Origin: Sphingobium aromaticiconvertens
GTDB lineage: Bacteria > Pseudomonadota > Alphaproteobacteria > Sphingomonadales > Sphingomonadaceae
Direction of reading: 5' to 3'
Length of the DNA: 64,000 nt
Assembly (NCBI RefSeq): GCF_037154075.1
Contig: NZ_JBANRJ010000001.1
Location: 3,653,501-3,717,500, forward strand
Shown here in pieces: positions 25,975-34,000 of the stretch. Position 1 is the first letter of the stretch, and each line of letters begins with the position of its first letter. Position numbers and translations under genes: made by a program. The notes under the pieces were generated by a model. That model was not told the DNA's origin and ran no database searches. It saw only the letters and a program-made list of their open reading frames with translations.

Positions 25975-27378
25975 TCAGACGAGGCCGGTCAGATAATAGA
26001 CGGCGATCACCAGAAAAACGGTGAGCGTCTTGATGATCGTCAACGCGAATATGTCCTTATAGGCCTGCCGATGAGTGAGGCCCGTTACGGCCAGCAAAGT
26101 AATGACCGCGCCATTATGCGGCAAACTGTCCATGCCGCCGCTGGCCATCGACGCGACACGGTGCAGCACTTCGCGCGGAATGCCTGCGGCATCCCCGGCG
26201 GCGGCGAACTGCTCCGCCATCGCGGCGAGCGCGATCGACAGGCCGCCCGAGGCCGAGCCAGTGATCCCGGCGAGCGAGGTCACGGTGATTGCTTCGTTGA
26301 TGAGCGGGTTGGGAACGCTTTTCAGGGCTTCCTTAACGATCAGGAAGCCGGGCAGCGCAGCGATCACCGCGCCGAAACCATATTCGACCGCCGTGTTCAT
26401 GCCCGCCAGCAGCGCGCCGCCCACAGCCGCCTTCGATCCTTCAGCAAAGCGCCGCGCTACCGTGCGGAAGGCGAAGAGCAGGATCGTCGCGATCCCCAGC
26501 AACAACGCGCCCATGACGGCCCAGAGCGCAGACACCTGCGCCACCTTCACCACAACGGGTTCGGTGAGGCCCGCGAGCGAAACGCTGACCTGCTCGACCG
26601 GCACAAGGCGCGGGATCAGAATGGTGAGAGCAAGGTTGCCGGCGCCCACGACCACGAGCGGAAGCAGCGCGATCAGCGGATGGGTGGCCGGGGCGGCATC
26701 ATCGTCGCCTTCCGGCTCGTTCACCAACGTCGTCGGATCGCCATAGCCCTCCCCTGCTGCCATCAGGCTGCGCCGTCGCCAACCCAGATAGGCAAGACCC
26801 GCCGCCGCGATCGCCACAGAGCCGATGGTGCCGAGGATTGGCGCAGCCCATGTAGTGGTGCCGAAAAAGCTGGTCGGAATGATGTTCTGGATCTGCGGCG
26901 TGCCGGGCAGCGCGTCCATGGTGAAGGTGATGCTGCCAAGGCCGATGGTCGCCGCAACCAGACGTTTGGGAATGGCGGCGCGCCGAAACATCTCCGCCGC
27001 GAAGGGATAGACGGCGAACACCGCGACGAACACCGACACCCCGCCATAGGTCAGCAGCGCCGTAACCAGCATGATTGCCGGAATTGCCCGGCCCGCGCCC
27101 ACCATGCCGATGACGGCGGTGACGATGGCGCGGGAAAAGCCCGATATCTCCACCAGCTTGCCAAACAATGCGCCCAGCAGGAACACCGGGAAATAGAGTT
27201 TGAGGAAGGTCGCGACCTTTTCCATGAACAGACCGGAAAAGACCGTGGGCACAGCGGCGGGATCGGTGAGGAAGACGGCCAGCATGGCCAGCAGCGGAGC
27301 CATCAGGATGACACTCATGCCCCGATAGGCTGCGATCATCAGCAATATGAGCGCCAGCGCCGCTATGGCGACATCCAT
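25975..27378 (-). CDS. GntP family permease
   Basis: 467 residues from ATG 27378, which has AGGGGG 8 nt upstream; the open frame to 27474 lacks such a site. About twelve transmembrane segments. LLTYGGVSVFVAVFAVYPFA and SMASGGMDSLPHNGAVITLL are GntP/gluconate-proton symporter features. GntP relatives take up gluconate or other hydroxy-acids. No sugar-acid enzyme is adjacent, so the substrate stays open. Confidence 0.88.
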   Translation of the reverse strand: MDVAIAALALILLMIAAYRGMSVILMAPLLAMLAVFLTDPAAVPTVFSGLFMEKVATFLKLYFPVFLLGALFGKLVEISGFSRAIVTAVIGMVGAGRAIPAIMLVTALLTYGGVSVFVAVFAVYPFAAEMFRRAAIPKRLVAATIGLGSITFTMDALPGTPQIQNIIPTSFFGTTTWAAPILGTIGSVAIAAAGLAYLGWRRRSLMAAGEGYGDPTTLVNEPEGDDDAAPATHPLIALLPLVVVGAGNLALTILIPRLVPVEQVSVSLAGLTEPVVVKVAQVSALWAVMGALLLGIATILLFAFRTVARRFAEGSKAAVGGALLAGMNTAVEYGFGAVIAALPGFLIVKEALKSVPNPLINEAITVTSLAGITGSASGGLSIALAAMAEQFAAAGDAAGIPREVLHRVASMASGGMDSLPHNGAVITLLAVTGLTHRQAYKDIFALTIIKTLTVFLVIAVYYLTGLV

Positions 27379-27630
27379 GCAAATCCCCCTCGAACGACTA
27401 TGTCTCTGGGGGTGACAGTGGCGTATCCGGGCCCCGGCTGGCAAGGGCGCTGCAACGGGTGCCTGAAACCCCATACGGGCGCTTGCCTTTGCACGACTTT
27501 TGCGTCATAGGCGCCGCTTCCATTCGCTCGGGGTGACTCGGGAGAACAGGGAAATTGCTTGAAGACGACAGCCGGAGGGGCGTTGTACATGGGGTACACG
27601 TCAGCGATCGGCCAACATAGAGGTATAACC
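27379..27630. other. divergent intergenic region upstream of rpsF
   Basis: 252 nt between the GntP gene and rpsF, the largest gap in the window. It must hold promoters in both directions and the 5' leader of the rpsF operon. No strong promoter or hairpin can be assigned by eye; an autoregulatory S6:S18 leader is possible but I cannot demonstrate one. Confidence 0.4.
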
Positions 27631-28068
27631 ATGGCTCTTTACGAGCATGTGTTCCTTGCGCGCCAGGATCTGGCACAGGCGCAGGTGGATGCACTGGCGG
27701 AAGCCGCCACGAAGATCGTCGAGGACAACCAGGGCAAAGTCACCAAGGTTGAGACCTGGGGCCTGCGCAGCCTGGCCTACAAGATCGCCAAGAACCGCAA
27801 GGCGCACTACGTGATGCTGAACATCGACGCCCCCGCCGGCGTGGTTGCCGAGCTGGAGCGCCAGACGCAGATCAACGAAGACATCATCCGCTACATGACC
27901 ATCAAGGTCGAAGAGCTGGAAACCGGTCCGTCGGTGGTGATGCGCAAGCAGGAGCGCTCCGATCGTGATCGTGGCGAGCGCGGCGATCGTGGCCCCCGTC
28001 GTGATCGTGAAGATCGCGGCGACCGTGGTGATCGTGGCCCGCGCCGCGAAGAAACCGCTGGCGAATAA
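27631..28068 (+). CDS. rpsF: 30S ribosomal protein S6
   Basis: 145 residues from ATG 27631 with AGAGGT upstream. The S6 fold is in residues 1-100 ([31 protein letters not shown]). After about residue 108 comes a highly charged tail of Asp-Arg-Gly and Arg-Pro-Arg repeats, absent from the core S6 fold. First gene of rpsF-rpsR-rplI. Confidence 0.97.
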   Translation: MALYEHVFLARQDLAQAQVDALAEAATKIVEDNQGKVTKVETWGLRSLAYKIAKNRKAHYVMLNIDAPAGVVAELERQTQINEDIIRYMTIKVEELETGPSVVMRKQERSDRDRGERGDRGPRRDREDRGDRGDRGPRREETAGE

Positions 28069-28081
28069 GGAGACCTAGACC

Positions 28082-28306
28082 ATGGCACGCCCATTTTTCC
28101 GCCGCCGCAAGAGCTGCCCCTTCGCCGCCAAGGACGCGCCGAAGATCGATTATAAGGACGTTCGTCTGCTTCAGGGCTTCGTGTCCGAGCGCGGCAAGAT
28201 CGTCCCCAGCCGCATCACGGCCGTTTCGGCCAAGAAGCAGCGCGAACTGGCCCAGGCCATCAAGCGCGCCCGTCATCTGGGCCTGCTGCCCTACATCGTG
28301 AAGTGA
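28082..28306 (+). CDS. rpsR: 30S ribosomal protein S18
   Basis: 74 residues, standard length. [12 protein letters not shown] at the N-terminus and [22 protein letters not shown] at the C-terminus are diagnostic. S18 binds S6 in the platform of the small subunit. It lies 13 nt after rpsF and 13 nt before rplI. The single cysteine in KSCPF recalls the C-type zinc-linked forms but one cysteine alone does not bind zinc. Confidence 0.97.
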   Translation: MARPFFRRRKSCPFAAKDAPKIDYKDVRLLQGFVSERGKIVPSRITAVSAKKQRELAQAIKRARHLGLLPYIVK

Positions 28307-28319
28307 GGGAGTAGCCCAC

Positions 28320-28922
28320 ATGGAAATCATTCTGCTCGAGCGCATCGAGAAGCTGGGTGCAATTGGTGACGTCGTCACCGTGAAGGACGGCTATGCCCGT
28401 AATTTCCTGTTGCCCAACAAGAAGGCGCTGCGTTCCAACAACGCCAACAAGAAGGTCTTCGAGGCCAACCGCGCCAAGATCGAAGCCGACAACGCTACCC
28501 GTCGTACCGACGCCGAAGCCGCATCGAAGGATGTGGACGGCACGCAGATCGTTCTGATCCGCCAGTCGTCGAACGCCGGCGCGCTCTACGGCTCCGTGGC
28601 CGTCCGCGATATCGTGGACGCGTTGCACGCCGATGGCATCACCAACGTCACCAAGACGATGGTCGTGCTGGAGCGTCCGATCAAGACGCTGGGCGTGTTC
28701 GACGTCAAGGTCGCGCTGCATCCCGAAGTCGCCGTGTCGATCCAGGTGAACGTCGCTCGTTCGCCTGAAGAGGCCGAGCTTCAGAAGCAGGGCGTCGACG
28801 TGATGGCCGATCTGTTCGAAAAGGACGAGAGCGGCTTCACCGAAGACTATGACGCCAATGCCGAACCGGGCGAAATCGCGTCGGAAACGACCGATGAACC
28901 CGAAGAGGCCGAGGAAGCCTAA
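28320..28922 (+). CDS. rplI: 50S ribosomal protein L9
   Basis: 200 residues. The N-terminal domain is exact (MEIILLERIEKLG, GDVVTVKDGYARNFLLPNKKAL) and the C-terminal domain runs to about residue 150. An acidic extension of some 45 residues rich in Glu, Asp and Thr follows; L9 is normally about 150 residues. Last gene of the operon; a strong terminator follows 24 nt later. Confidence 0.97.
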   Translation: MEIILLERIEKLGAIGDVVTVKDGYARNFLLPNKKALRSNNANKKVFEANRAKIEADNATRRTDAEAASKDVDGTQIVLIRQSSNAGALYGSVAVRDIVDALHADGITNVTKTMVVLERPIKTLGVFDVKVALHPEVAVSIQVNVARSPEEAELQKQGVDVMADLFEKDESGFTEDYDANAEPGEIASETTDEPEEAEEA

Positions 28923-28945
28923 AACTTTCTTCGTCAGATCGACGG

Positions 28946-28980
28946 AAAAGGCCGTCCGGAGCGATCCGGGCGGCCTTTTC
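28946..28980 (+). terminator. intrinsic terminator after rplI
   Basis: AAAAGGCCGTCCGGA (28946-28960), loop gcga, TCCGGGCGGCCTTTT (28965-28979). A strong GC stem flanked by A and T runs; it can work in both directions, serving rplI and the convergent small gene at 28986. Confidence 0.9.
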
Positions 28981-28985
28981 TTTGG

Positions 28986-29288
28986 TCAGCCCGCTTTCCT
29001 GCGCCGGGTTTCCCAGCCCTTCTTCGCGGCGGCAGAACGATCGGCCGCCGACCGCCGGACCGAAGCCGCGCCGCCCAGGCGACCGCCCTTGCGTGAGGAG
29101 CCGTGGGTATCCGGCTTGCCCCGGCCAGAACCGGATTTGTTGCCGCCGCCCGATTCCTTGTTGACGGTCGCCCAGGCGCGCGATTCCGCTTCGTCCTTCG
29201 GCACGCCGCGCTCCTCATAGCCCTGCTCGATATGTCGGGCTTTGCGTTTCTGCTTGTCCGCATAGCTGCTCTTGTCGCCCTGGGGCAT
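28986..29288 (-). CDS. small basic conserved protein (plasmid-stabilization-like annotation)
   Basis: 100 residues from ATG 29288, with AGAGGT upstream; the frame runs to 29330 but without a site. The N-terminal half has DKQKRKARHIEQGYEERGV and AESRAWATVNKESGGG, a widely conserved motif in small proteins often labelled plasmid stabilization proteins without functional proof. The C-terminal half is Arg/Lys/Gly/Ser-rich and ends in WETRRRKAG. It may bind nucleic acid. It is divergent from the small-protein group at 29395. Confidence 0.75.
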   Translation of the reverse strand: MPQGDKSSYADKQKRKARHIEQGYEERGVPKDEAESRAWATVNKESGGGNKSGSGRGKPDTHGSSRKGGRLGGAASVRRSAADRSAAAKKGWETRRRKAG

Positions 29289-29360
29289 GACACCTCTCCC
29301 ACTAAGCCTCCCGCCGTGAAAACTTGGCATCGAGCGATGCGTTCAATTCATCGCGCTTGC

Positions 29361-29386
29361 GGAACGAGCGGAAGAACCGGGCGTTT
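29361..29386 (+). promoter_or_regulatory. sigma-EcfG-type promoter
   Basis: GGAAC at 29361-29365, a spacer of exactly 16 nt, and CGTTT at 29382-29386 match the general stress response (EcfG/ECF15) promoter consensus GGAAC-N16/17-CGTT of alphaproteobacteria. The start codon of the next gene lies only 9 nt after the -10 element, so that transcript would be nearly leaderless. Confidence 0.65.
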
Positions 29387-29394
29387 CTCCTGTC

Positions 29395-29748
29395 ATGAGC
29401 GACACCCCTGCCCCCCGCAGTCTGATCGAGCGCCTCGCCCGCCATCTGGCGACGCGACAGGATGTCGATTGGTCCGCCTGCGTGGAGGATGCAGCCAGCA
29501 TCCTGGCGATCCTGAAAGACCCAGACCCGGCAATGAGTGAGGCGGGCAATGCGGCAACATGGCGCGCGATGGTCGACGCGGCGCTGACCGAGCGCTGGAC
29601 GATCGGCGCGCCCCTCTCCGCCACATCGACGCCCCTGCCCGCAGGCAGCGACGAAGAAGGCGAGAGTGCCCTCTCGCCCGAGCAGGTAAACCAGAGCGCG
29701 CGGGAGCATGCGGCCTGGGTCCATATCAACAGTTCAAAAGGAGACTGA
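29395..29748 (+). CDS. small conserved protein, paralog of 30007-30264
   Basis: 117 residues from ATG 29395; there is no good ribosome-binding site, which fits a near-leaderless transcript from the EcfG-like promoter. The core (about residues 8-70) reads LIERLARHLATR, then AMSEAGNAATWRAMVDAAL, and aligns with the protein encoded at 30007-30264 (VIERVARVLAGQ, EMAAAGDSASWHRMVEAAL). A Ser/Pro/Glu-rich C-terminal part is unique. No known domain is recognised; stress-related by promoter and neighbours only. Confidence 0.7.
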   Translation: MSDTPAPRSLIERLARHLATRQDVDWSACVEDAASILAILKDPDPAMSEAGNAATWRAMVDAALTERWTIGAPLSATSTPLPAGSDEEGESALSPEQVNQSAREHAAWVHINSSKGD

Positions 29749-29752
29749 CGAA

Positions 29753-29983
29753 ATGAAGAGGCTACTCAAACTGGCATTCATTGGCGGTCTGAGCGCGATG
29801 CTGTACAAGTCGTTCAAGGGGCAGACTGCCGAGGCTGATGATCGCGGACCCGCCGGGTCTTCGGGCATCATCCGCGACGCCGGTCCCGAAGAGCAGCATG
29901 GCGTATCGCGCCGCGATTGGGATATGGTGGACGAACAGTCTGACGAATCCTTTCCCGCGAGCGATCCGCCCGGCAACTACTGA
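29753..29983 (+). CDS. small protein with DESFPASDPP tail, unknown function
   Basis: 76 residues from ATG 29753 with AAAGGAG upstream, 4 nt after the previous stop. The N-terminus has a short hydrophobic stretch (residues 4-18) and the C-terminus ends in DEQSDESFPASDPPGNY. The motif S-F-P-A-S-D-P-P recurs in many small alphaproteobacterial proteins of unknown function. Clearly cotranscribed with its neighbours. Confidence 0.75.
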   Translation: MKRLLKLAFIGGLSAMLYKSFKGQTAEADDRGPAGSSGIIRDAGPEEQHGVSRRDWDMVDEQSDESFPASDPPGNY

Positions 29984-30006
29984 ACGATAAAAAGCAGGAG
30001 GATGGC

Positions 30007-30264
30007 ATGAACGTGATCGAACGGGTGGCACGTGTGCTCGCCGGGCAATTCTACAGCCGTAATGCAGGCGGGACCGAAGAACATGCCGCCGACCTTGTCG
30101 ATCGCGAATGGCCCCATTTCGCTGCCGATGCGCTGGCGGTCATGAAGACCCTGCGCGAGCCGACCGCCGAGATGGCGGCGGCAGGCGATTCCGCCAGCTG
30201 GCACCGGATGGTCGAGGCTGCGCTGGAAGACGCACGTACCAAGACAGCCAATAGCCTCCACTGA
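30007..30264 (+). CDS. small conserved protein, paralog of 29395-29748
   Basis: 85 residues from ATG 30007 with AGGAGG upstream. Soluble, mostly helical. It shares a pattern of I-E-R-(V/L)-A-R, an acidic middle segment and A-G-(N/D)-(S/A)-A-(T/S)-W-x-x-M-V-(D/E)-A-A-L with the gene 600 nt upstream. No characterised homologue recognised. Likely part of the same stress-induced unit. Confidence 0.75.
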   Translation: MNVIERVARVLAGQFYSRNAGGTEEHAADLVDREWPHFAADALAVMKTLREPTAEMAAAGDSASWHRMVEAALEDARTKTANSLH

Positions 30265-30368
30265 CGGACGGACCGGCTCCAAAAGGCGACCCGGAACGTT
30301 GCCGCATTGCCCCATGCCTGCACGCCCGATAAGAGCGCGCGGGAACGGGGCTTTCTTTTGTCGAACAT

Positions 30369-30394
30369 CCCCATCTTTCGGCCCCATCTTTCGG
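30369..30394. repeat. 13-bp perfect tandem repeat in leader
   Basis: CCCCATCTTTCGG occurs at 30369-30381 and again at 30382-30394 with no gap. The second copy ends next to the GGAG ribosome-binding site of the DUF808 gene, whose ATG is at 30406. Confidence 0.9.
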
Positions 30395-30405
30395 AGTGAC
30401 CATAG

Positions 30406-31344
30406 ATGCCATCCGGCCTGATTGCCCTGCTCGATGATATAGCAGGCATCGCCAAGATCGCCGCCACCTCGCTGGACGATGTCGCAGCGGCAGCGGGTAA
30501 GGCCGGGACCAAGGCGGCAGGCGTGGTCATTGACGACGCCGCCGTGACACCCCGCTATGTCATGGGCCTCACGCCAGACCGCGAATTACCGATCATCTAC
30601 AAGATCGCCAAGGGGTCGCTGCGTAACAAGCTGCTTTTCCTGCTGCCTGCCGCGCTGCTGCTGAGCGCCTTTGCACCGTGGCTGCTACCGCCGCTGCTAA
30701 TGGCGGGCGGCGCATTCCTGTGTTTCGAGGCGTCCGAAAAGCTGCTGGAGGCGATTCAGGGCGGGCATGATGTCGCGGAAGAAGCCGCCGCGACCCTGAC
30801 GTCCAAGGAGATTGAGGACCAGAAGGTCAAGGGTGCGATCACCACCGACTTCATCCTGTCGGGTGAGATCATGGCGATAGCACTGGGCACGGTCGCGACC
30901 GAACCCTTGTGGGAACAGGCGGTCATATTGGTGGTGGTGGCGATCTTCATTACCGTGGGCGTTTATGGCGTGGTCGGCTTCATCGTGAAGATGGACGATA
31001 TCGGCCTGCACATGGCCCAGCGCACGACCGCCATCGAACGTAGCGTAGGGCGCGGGCTGGTGCATGCTATGCCGGTGTTGATGAAGATATTGAGCGTGGT
31101 GGGCACGGCTGCGATGCTGTGGGTCGGCGGCGGTCTGATCGTCCACGGGCTGCATGAATTTCACCTCGACACCATTCCCGACGCGATCCATCATGTGGCG
31201 CAGGGTGCAGCGAGTGCTCTGCCAGCCATCGGCCCGGTCGTCGACTGGGTAGTGAACGCGATCGGCGCAGGCATCGTCGGCCTGATCATCGGTGGCATCA
31301 TCGTTGCCGTGCTGCACATCATTCCGAGCAAGAAGAAGCACTAA
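30406..31344 (+). CDS. DUF808 family membrane protein (YedI-like)
   Basis: 312 residues with GGAG upstream. It opens with the family pattern SGLIALLDDIAGIAKIAATSLDD and GKAGTKAAGVVIDDAAVTPRYV, and contains about six hydrophobic segments. The family (YedI in E. coli) is uncharacterised, although some members are linked to the general stress response. The stop codon TAA overlaps the start ATG of the MATE transporter by one base, so the two are coupled. Confidence 0.9.
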   Translation: MPSGLIALLDDIAGIAKIAATSLDDVAAAAGKAGTKAAGVVIDDAAVTPRYVMGLTPDRELPIIYKIAKGSLRNKLLFLLPAALLLSAFAPWLLPPLLMAGGAFLCFEASEKLLEAIQGGHDVAEEAAATLTSKEIEDQKVKGAITTDFILSGEIMAIALGTVATEPLWEQAVILVVVAIFITVGVYGVVGFIVKMDDIGLHMAQRTTAIERSVGRGLVHAMPVLMKILSVVGTAAMLWVGGGLIVHGLHEFHLDTIPDAIHHVAQGAASALPAIGPVVDWVVNAIGAGIVGLIIGGIIVAVLHIIPSKKKH

Positions 31345-32741
31345 TGCCCTCCCCCTGGCGCCTGGAAGCGCGGGCGATGATTGCACTGGCGTTGCCGATG
31401 ATCGCGGGCAATGTCGCCTGGTCCGGCATCGCAGCGACTGACCTGCTGCTGATCGGGCGGCTGGGGTCTGACGCCGTGGCGGCAGGTGCGCTGGCGATCA
31501 ACCTGTTCAACGCGCTGCTGATATTCGGCATGGGGCTTGTCACCGCCGCCGCGCCGATGATCGCCAGCGAGCGTGGACGCAAGCGCCATTCGGTGCGCGA
31601 CATCCGCCGGACGGTGCGCCAGACCCTGTGGTGTACGATCCTGTTCGTCCTGCCCGCCTGGGCGCTGCTGTGGCATAGCGAGGCGATCCTGATCGCCATG
31701 GGGCAGGACCGCGATCTGGCGCGCGGCGCGGCCGACCTGATGCGCGGGCTGCAATGGGCAATGCTACCCTTCCTTGCCTTCACGACCTTGCGTAATTTCG
31801 TGTCAGCGCTCGAACGGCCAGTCTGGGCGCTGATCATCATGCTGCTGGGCATCCCGGTAAACCTGCTGGCCGGATGGGTGCTGATCTTTGGTCATCTGGG
31901 CTTGCCCGCCATGGGACTGCATGGCGCGGGAATAGCGAGCACGCTTTCCTCCACCTTCCTGTTCCTTGGCCTGTTGGCGGTCACACAAATTGATCGGCAG
32001 TTCCGCCGCTATCACCTGATGGGCCGCTTCTGGGTCGCAGACTGGCCGCGTTTTCGCGCCGTCTGGGCACTGGGCCTGCCGATCGCGATTACGTTGGGAC
32101 TCGAAGTCACCGTATTCAATGCATCCGCCTTCCTGATGGGGTTGATCGACCGCGCTTCGCTGGCCGCCCATGCGGTGGCGATCCAGATCGCGTCGCTGGT
32201 CTTCATGGTACCCATGGGCATTGGCCAGGCGGCGACGGTGCGCGTGGGTTTTGCCTATGGACGGCGGGATGCCGCTGCGGTCGGCCGCGCGGGCTGGCTG
32301 GCGCTGATCGTGGGGACGGGCTTTGCCGTGGCAGCGGCGGTGCTGCTGATCGGGGCGCCGCGCGCGCTGGTCGCCATCTTCCTGGACGTGAACGATCCGG
32401 CCAACGCGCATGTGATCGCGCTGGCCGTCTCCTTCCTGGCCGTGGCGGCACTCTTCCAACTAGTCGATGCAACGCAAGCGGTGGGTGCTGGCGTGCTGCG
32501 CGGGGTGCAGGATACGCGGGTGCCGATGATCTTTGCGCTGTTCGGCTATTGGGTGATCGGCATTGGCGTGGGATCGATCCTCGCCTTTCCGATGGGTCTG
32601 CAGGGCGTCGGTATCTGGCTGGGACTGGCGAGCGGGCTGGGCACGGTGGCGGTGCTGCTCATGTGGCGATGGAGCAGGCGGGAACAGATCGGCCTTGTTA
32701 CATTCGCCGCGCCGCAGTCCACCGCGTTCGCGAGCGCCTGA
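31344..32741 (+). CDS. MATE family multidrug/Na+ efflux transporter
   Basis: 465 residues, twelve transmembrane segments in two halves. WSGIAATDLLLIGRLGSDAVAAGALAIN-type N-terminal helix 1-2 pattern, PMGIGQAATVRVGFAYGRRD at the start of the second half and QAVGAGVLRGVQDTRVPM are MATE signatures (NorM-like). It probably expels cationic compounds using a proton or sodium gradient. It overlaps the DUF808 gene stop by one base. Confidence 0.93.
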   Translation: MPSPWRLEARAMIALALPMIAGNVAWSGIAATDLLLIGRLGSDAVAAGALAINLFNALLIFGMGLVTAAAPMIASERGRKRHSVRDIRRTVRQTLWCTILFVLPAWALLWHSEAILIAMGQDRDLARGAADLMRGLQWAMLPFLAFTTLRNFVSALERPVWALIIMLLGIPVNLLAGWVLIFGHLGLPAMGLHGAGIASTLSSTFLFLGLLAVTQIDRQFRRYHLMGRFWVADWPRFRAVWALGLPIAITLGLEVTVFNASAFLMGLIDRASLAAHAVAIQIASLVFMVPMGIGQAATVRVGFAYGRRDAAAVGRAGWLALIVGTGFAVAAAVLLIGAPRALVAIFLDVNDPANAHVIALAVSFLAVAALFQLVDATQAVGAGVLRGVQDTRVPMIFALFGYWVIGIGVGSILAFPMGLQGVGIWLGLASGLGTVAVLLMWRWSRREQIGLVTFAAPQSTAFASA

Positions 32742-32861
32742 TCAGTTCCAAAGGCATATTGACGCACGAAGCGACGCGAAAATGCGCCGCTGCGCCGTTC
32801 CACATAATGGTGCAGCGCACAAATCCGTTGAACTTTTCCGACATGTTGCTATGTGAAACCC

Positions 32862-33182
32862 ATGCAAGCCCCTACCTCTATCCTGGAATCGATCGCGCTC
32901 CAGAAGTGCCTGATCGCGACGTACAACAAGATGTCCGTCAAGCTGGCGCCGCATATCCTGTACACGCGCCATGACGAAATGTTCATCGACGCCGTGACGC
33001 TGGAACGGGAGGGCAGCCCGCCCCGCGAACTGAAACTGGGCGTTTTCAAGCTGGCGGGCCTGAGCGATCTTCAGGTGGTGGAAGAGACATTCGACCACAT
33101 GGGCGGTCTGTATGACGCCAATGATTCGAAATATAAGGGCGTGACCCTGTTTGCGGTCGATCCCCGGAGCGCGGCGGCCTGA
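32862..33182 (+). CDS. small conserved protein of unknown function (possible WYL-like segment)
   Basis: 106 residues from ATG 32862; GTG 32853 would add three. It is soluble and contains HILYTRHDEMFIDAVTLERE and a later segment ending KYKGVTLFAVD. The layout recalls the C-terminal half of WYL-domain proteins, but no DNA-binding domain is present. I cannot name a function. A terminator lies just after it. Confidence 0.65.
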   Translation: MQAPTSILESIALQKCLIATYNKMSVKLAPHILYTRHDEMFIDAVTLEREGSPPRELKLGVFKLAGLSDLQVVEETFDHMGGLYDANDSKYKGVTLFAVDPRSAAA

Positions 33183-33205
33183 ACGCAGCACCAGAACAGG
33201 ACTTC

Positions 33206-33229
33206 AAAGGGGGCTAATCGCCCCCTTTT
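33206..33229. terminator. bidirectional intrinsic terminator
   Basis: GGGGGC (33209-33214), 5-nt loop, GCCCCC (33220-33225), flanked by AAA and TTTT. It separates the convergent small gene ending at 33182 and the ABC-2 permease ending at 33230. Confidence 0.85.
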
Positions 33230-34000
33230 CTATTTCTTCAGCCGGTAGCCGGTCCTGAACATCCAGCCAATGATACCGATGCAGACGAGCAGCATCGCCG
33301 CGATGAACATCAGGGTGAAGTGGATGGCCACGTCTCCCTGACCGAAGAAGGTCCAGCGAAAGCCGGAAATCAGATAGACGACCGGGTTGAACAGGGTGAT
33401 CGTCCGCCACGGTTCGGCCAGCATATGGATCGAATAAAAGGCGCCGCCCAGAAAGGTCATCGGCATGATGACCAGCAACGGGATGATCTGGAGTTGCTCG
33501 AAACTCTGCGCCCATATCCCCAGAATAAAACCGAACAGGCAGAAGCTGATCGCGATCAACGCCATGAAGGCAATCATCAGGAACGGATGCGCCACCGGCA
33601 CATCGACAAAGAGATGCGCGGTCGCAAAGATGATGAGGCCCACCGTCATGGATTTTGTCGCAGCCGCGCCGACATAAGCGATCACCGTTTCCACCGCCGA
33701 CACCGGGGCAGAGAGGAGTTCATAGATGGTGCCGGTGAATTTGGGCATATAGATGCCGAAACTGGCGTTGAAGATGCTTTCGGTGAACATTGACAGCATG
33801 ATAAGCCCGGGCACGATGAAGGCGGCATAGGGAATGCCGTCAATCTGCGTCATGCGTGAACCGATCGCCCCGCCGAACACCACGAAATAGAGCGAGGTTG
33901 TGATGACCGGCACCGCAAGTCCGGTCAGCAATGTACGGCCAAAGCGCGCCAGTTCGAATTTGTAGATGGCCTTTACGGCATTGAAATTGAAGCCGCTCAT
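33230..34000 (-). CDS. ABC-2 type transporter permease
   Basis: 256 residues, six transmembrane segments. It has the ABC-2 (NodJ/DrrB-like) features [14 protein letters not shown] and, near the C-terminus, [16 protein letters not shown] and [12 protein letters not shown]. Its ATG overlaps the ATPase stop (33997-34000). With the ATPase it would form a homodimeric exporter of lipids, polysaccharide or drugs. Confidence 0.93.
   Translation of the reverse strand: MSGFNFNAVKAIYKFELARFGRTLLTGLAVPVITTSLYFVVFGGAIGSRMTQIDGIPYAAFIVPGLIMLSMFTESIFNASFGIYMPKFTGTIYELLSAPVSAVETVIAYVGAAATKSMTVGLIIFATAHLFVDVPVAHPFLMIAFMALIAISFCLFGFILGIWAQSFEQLQIIPLLVIMPMTFLGGAFYSIHMLAEPWRTITLFNPVVYLISGFRWTFFGQGDVAIHFTLMFIAAMLLVCIGIIGWMFRTGYRLKK

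Noticed and set aside
25942-27510. 522-codon open frame on the plus strand
   Set aside because: It is antisense to the GntP permease, is extremely rich in Arg, His and Gln, has no recognisable motif and overlaps a terminator; it results from GC-rich codon bias.
27955-28065. CRISPR-like or satellite repeat in the rpsF 3' end
   Set aside because: The repeats are in-frame codons of the Asp-Arg-Gly tail of S6, imperfect and without spacer structure.
30291-30330. Second EcfG-type promoter before DUF808 (GGAAC at 30293 and 30352)
   Set aside because: Neither GGAAC has CGTT at the required 16-17 nt distance.
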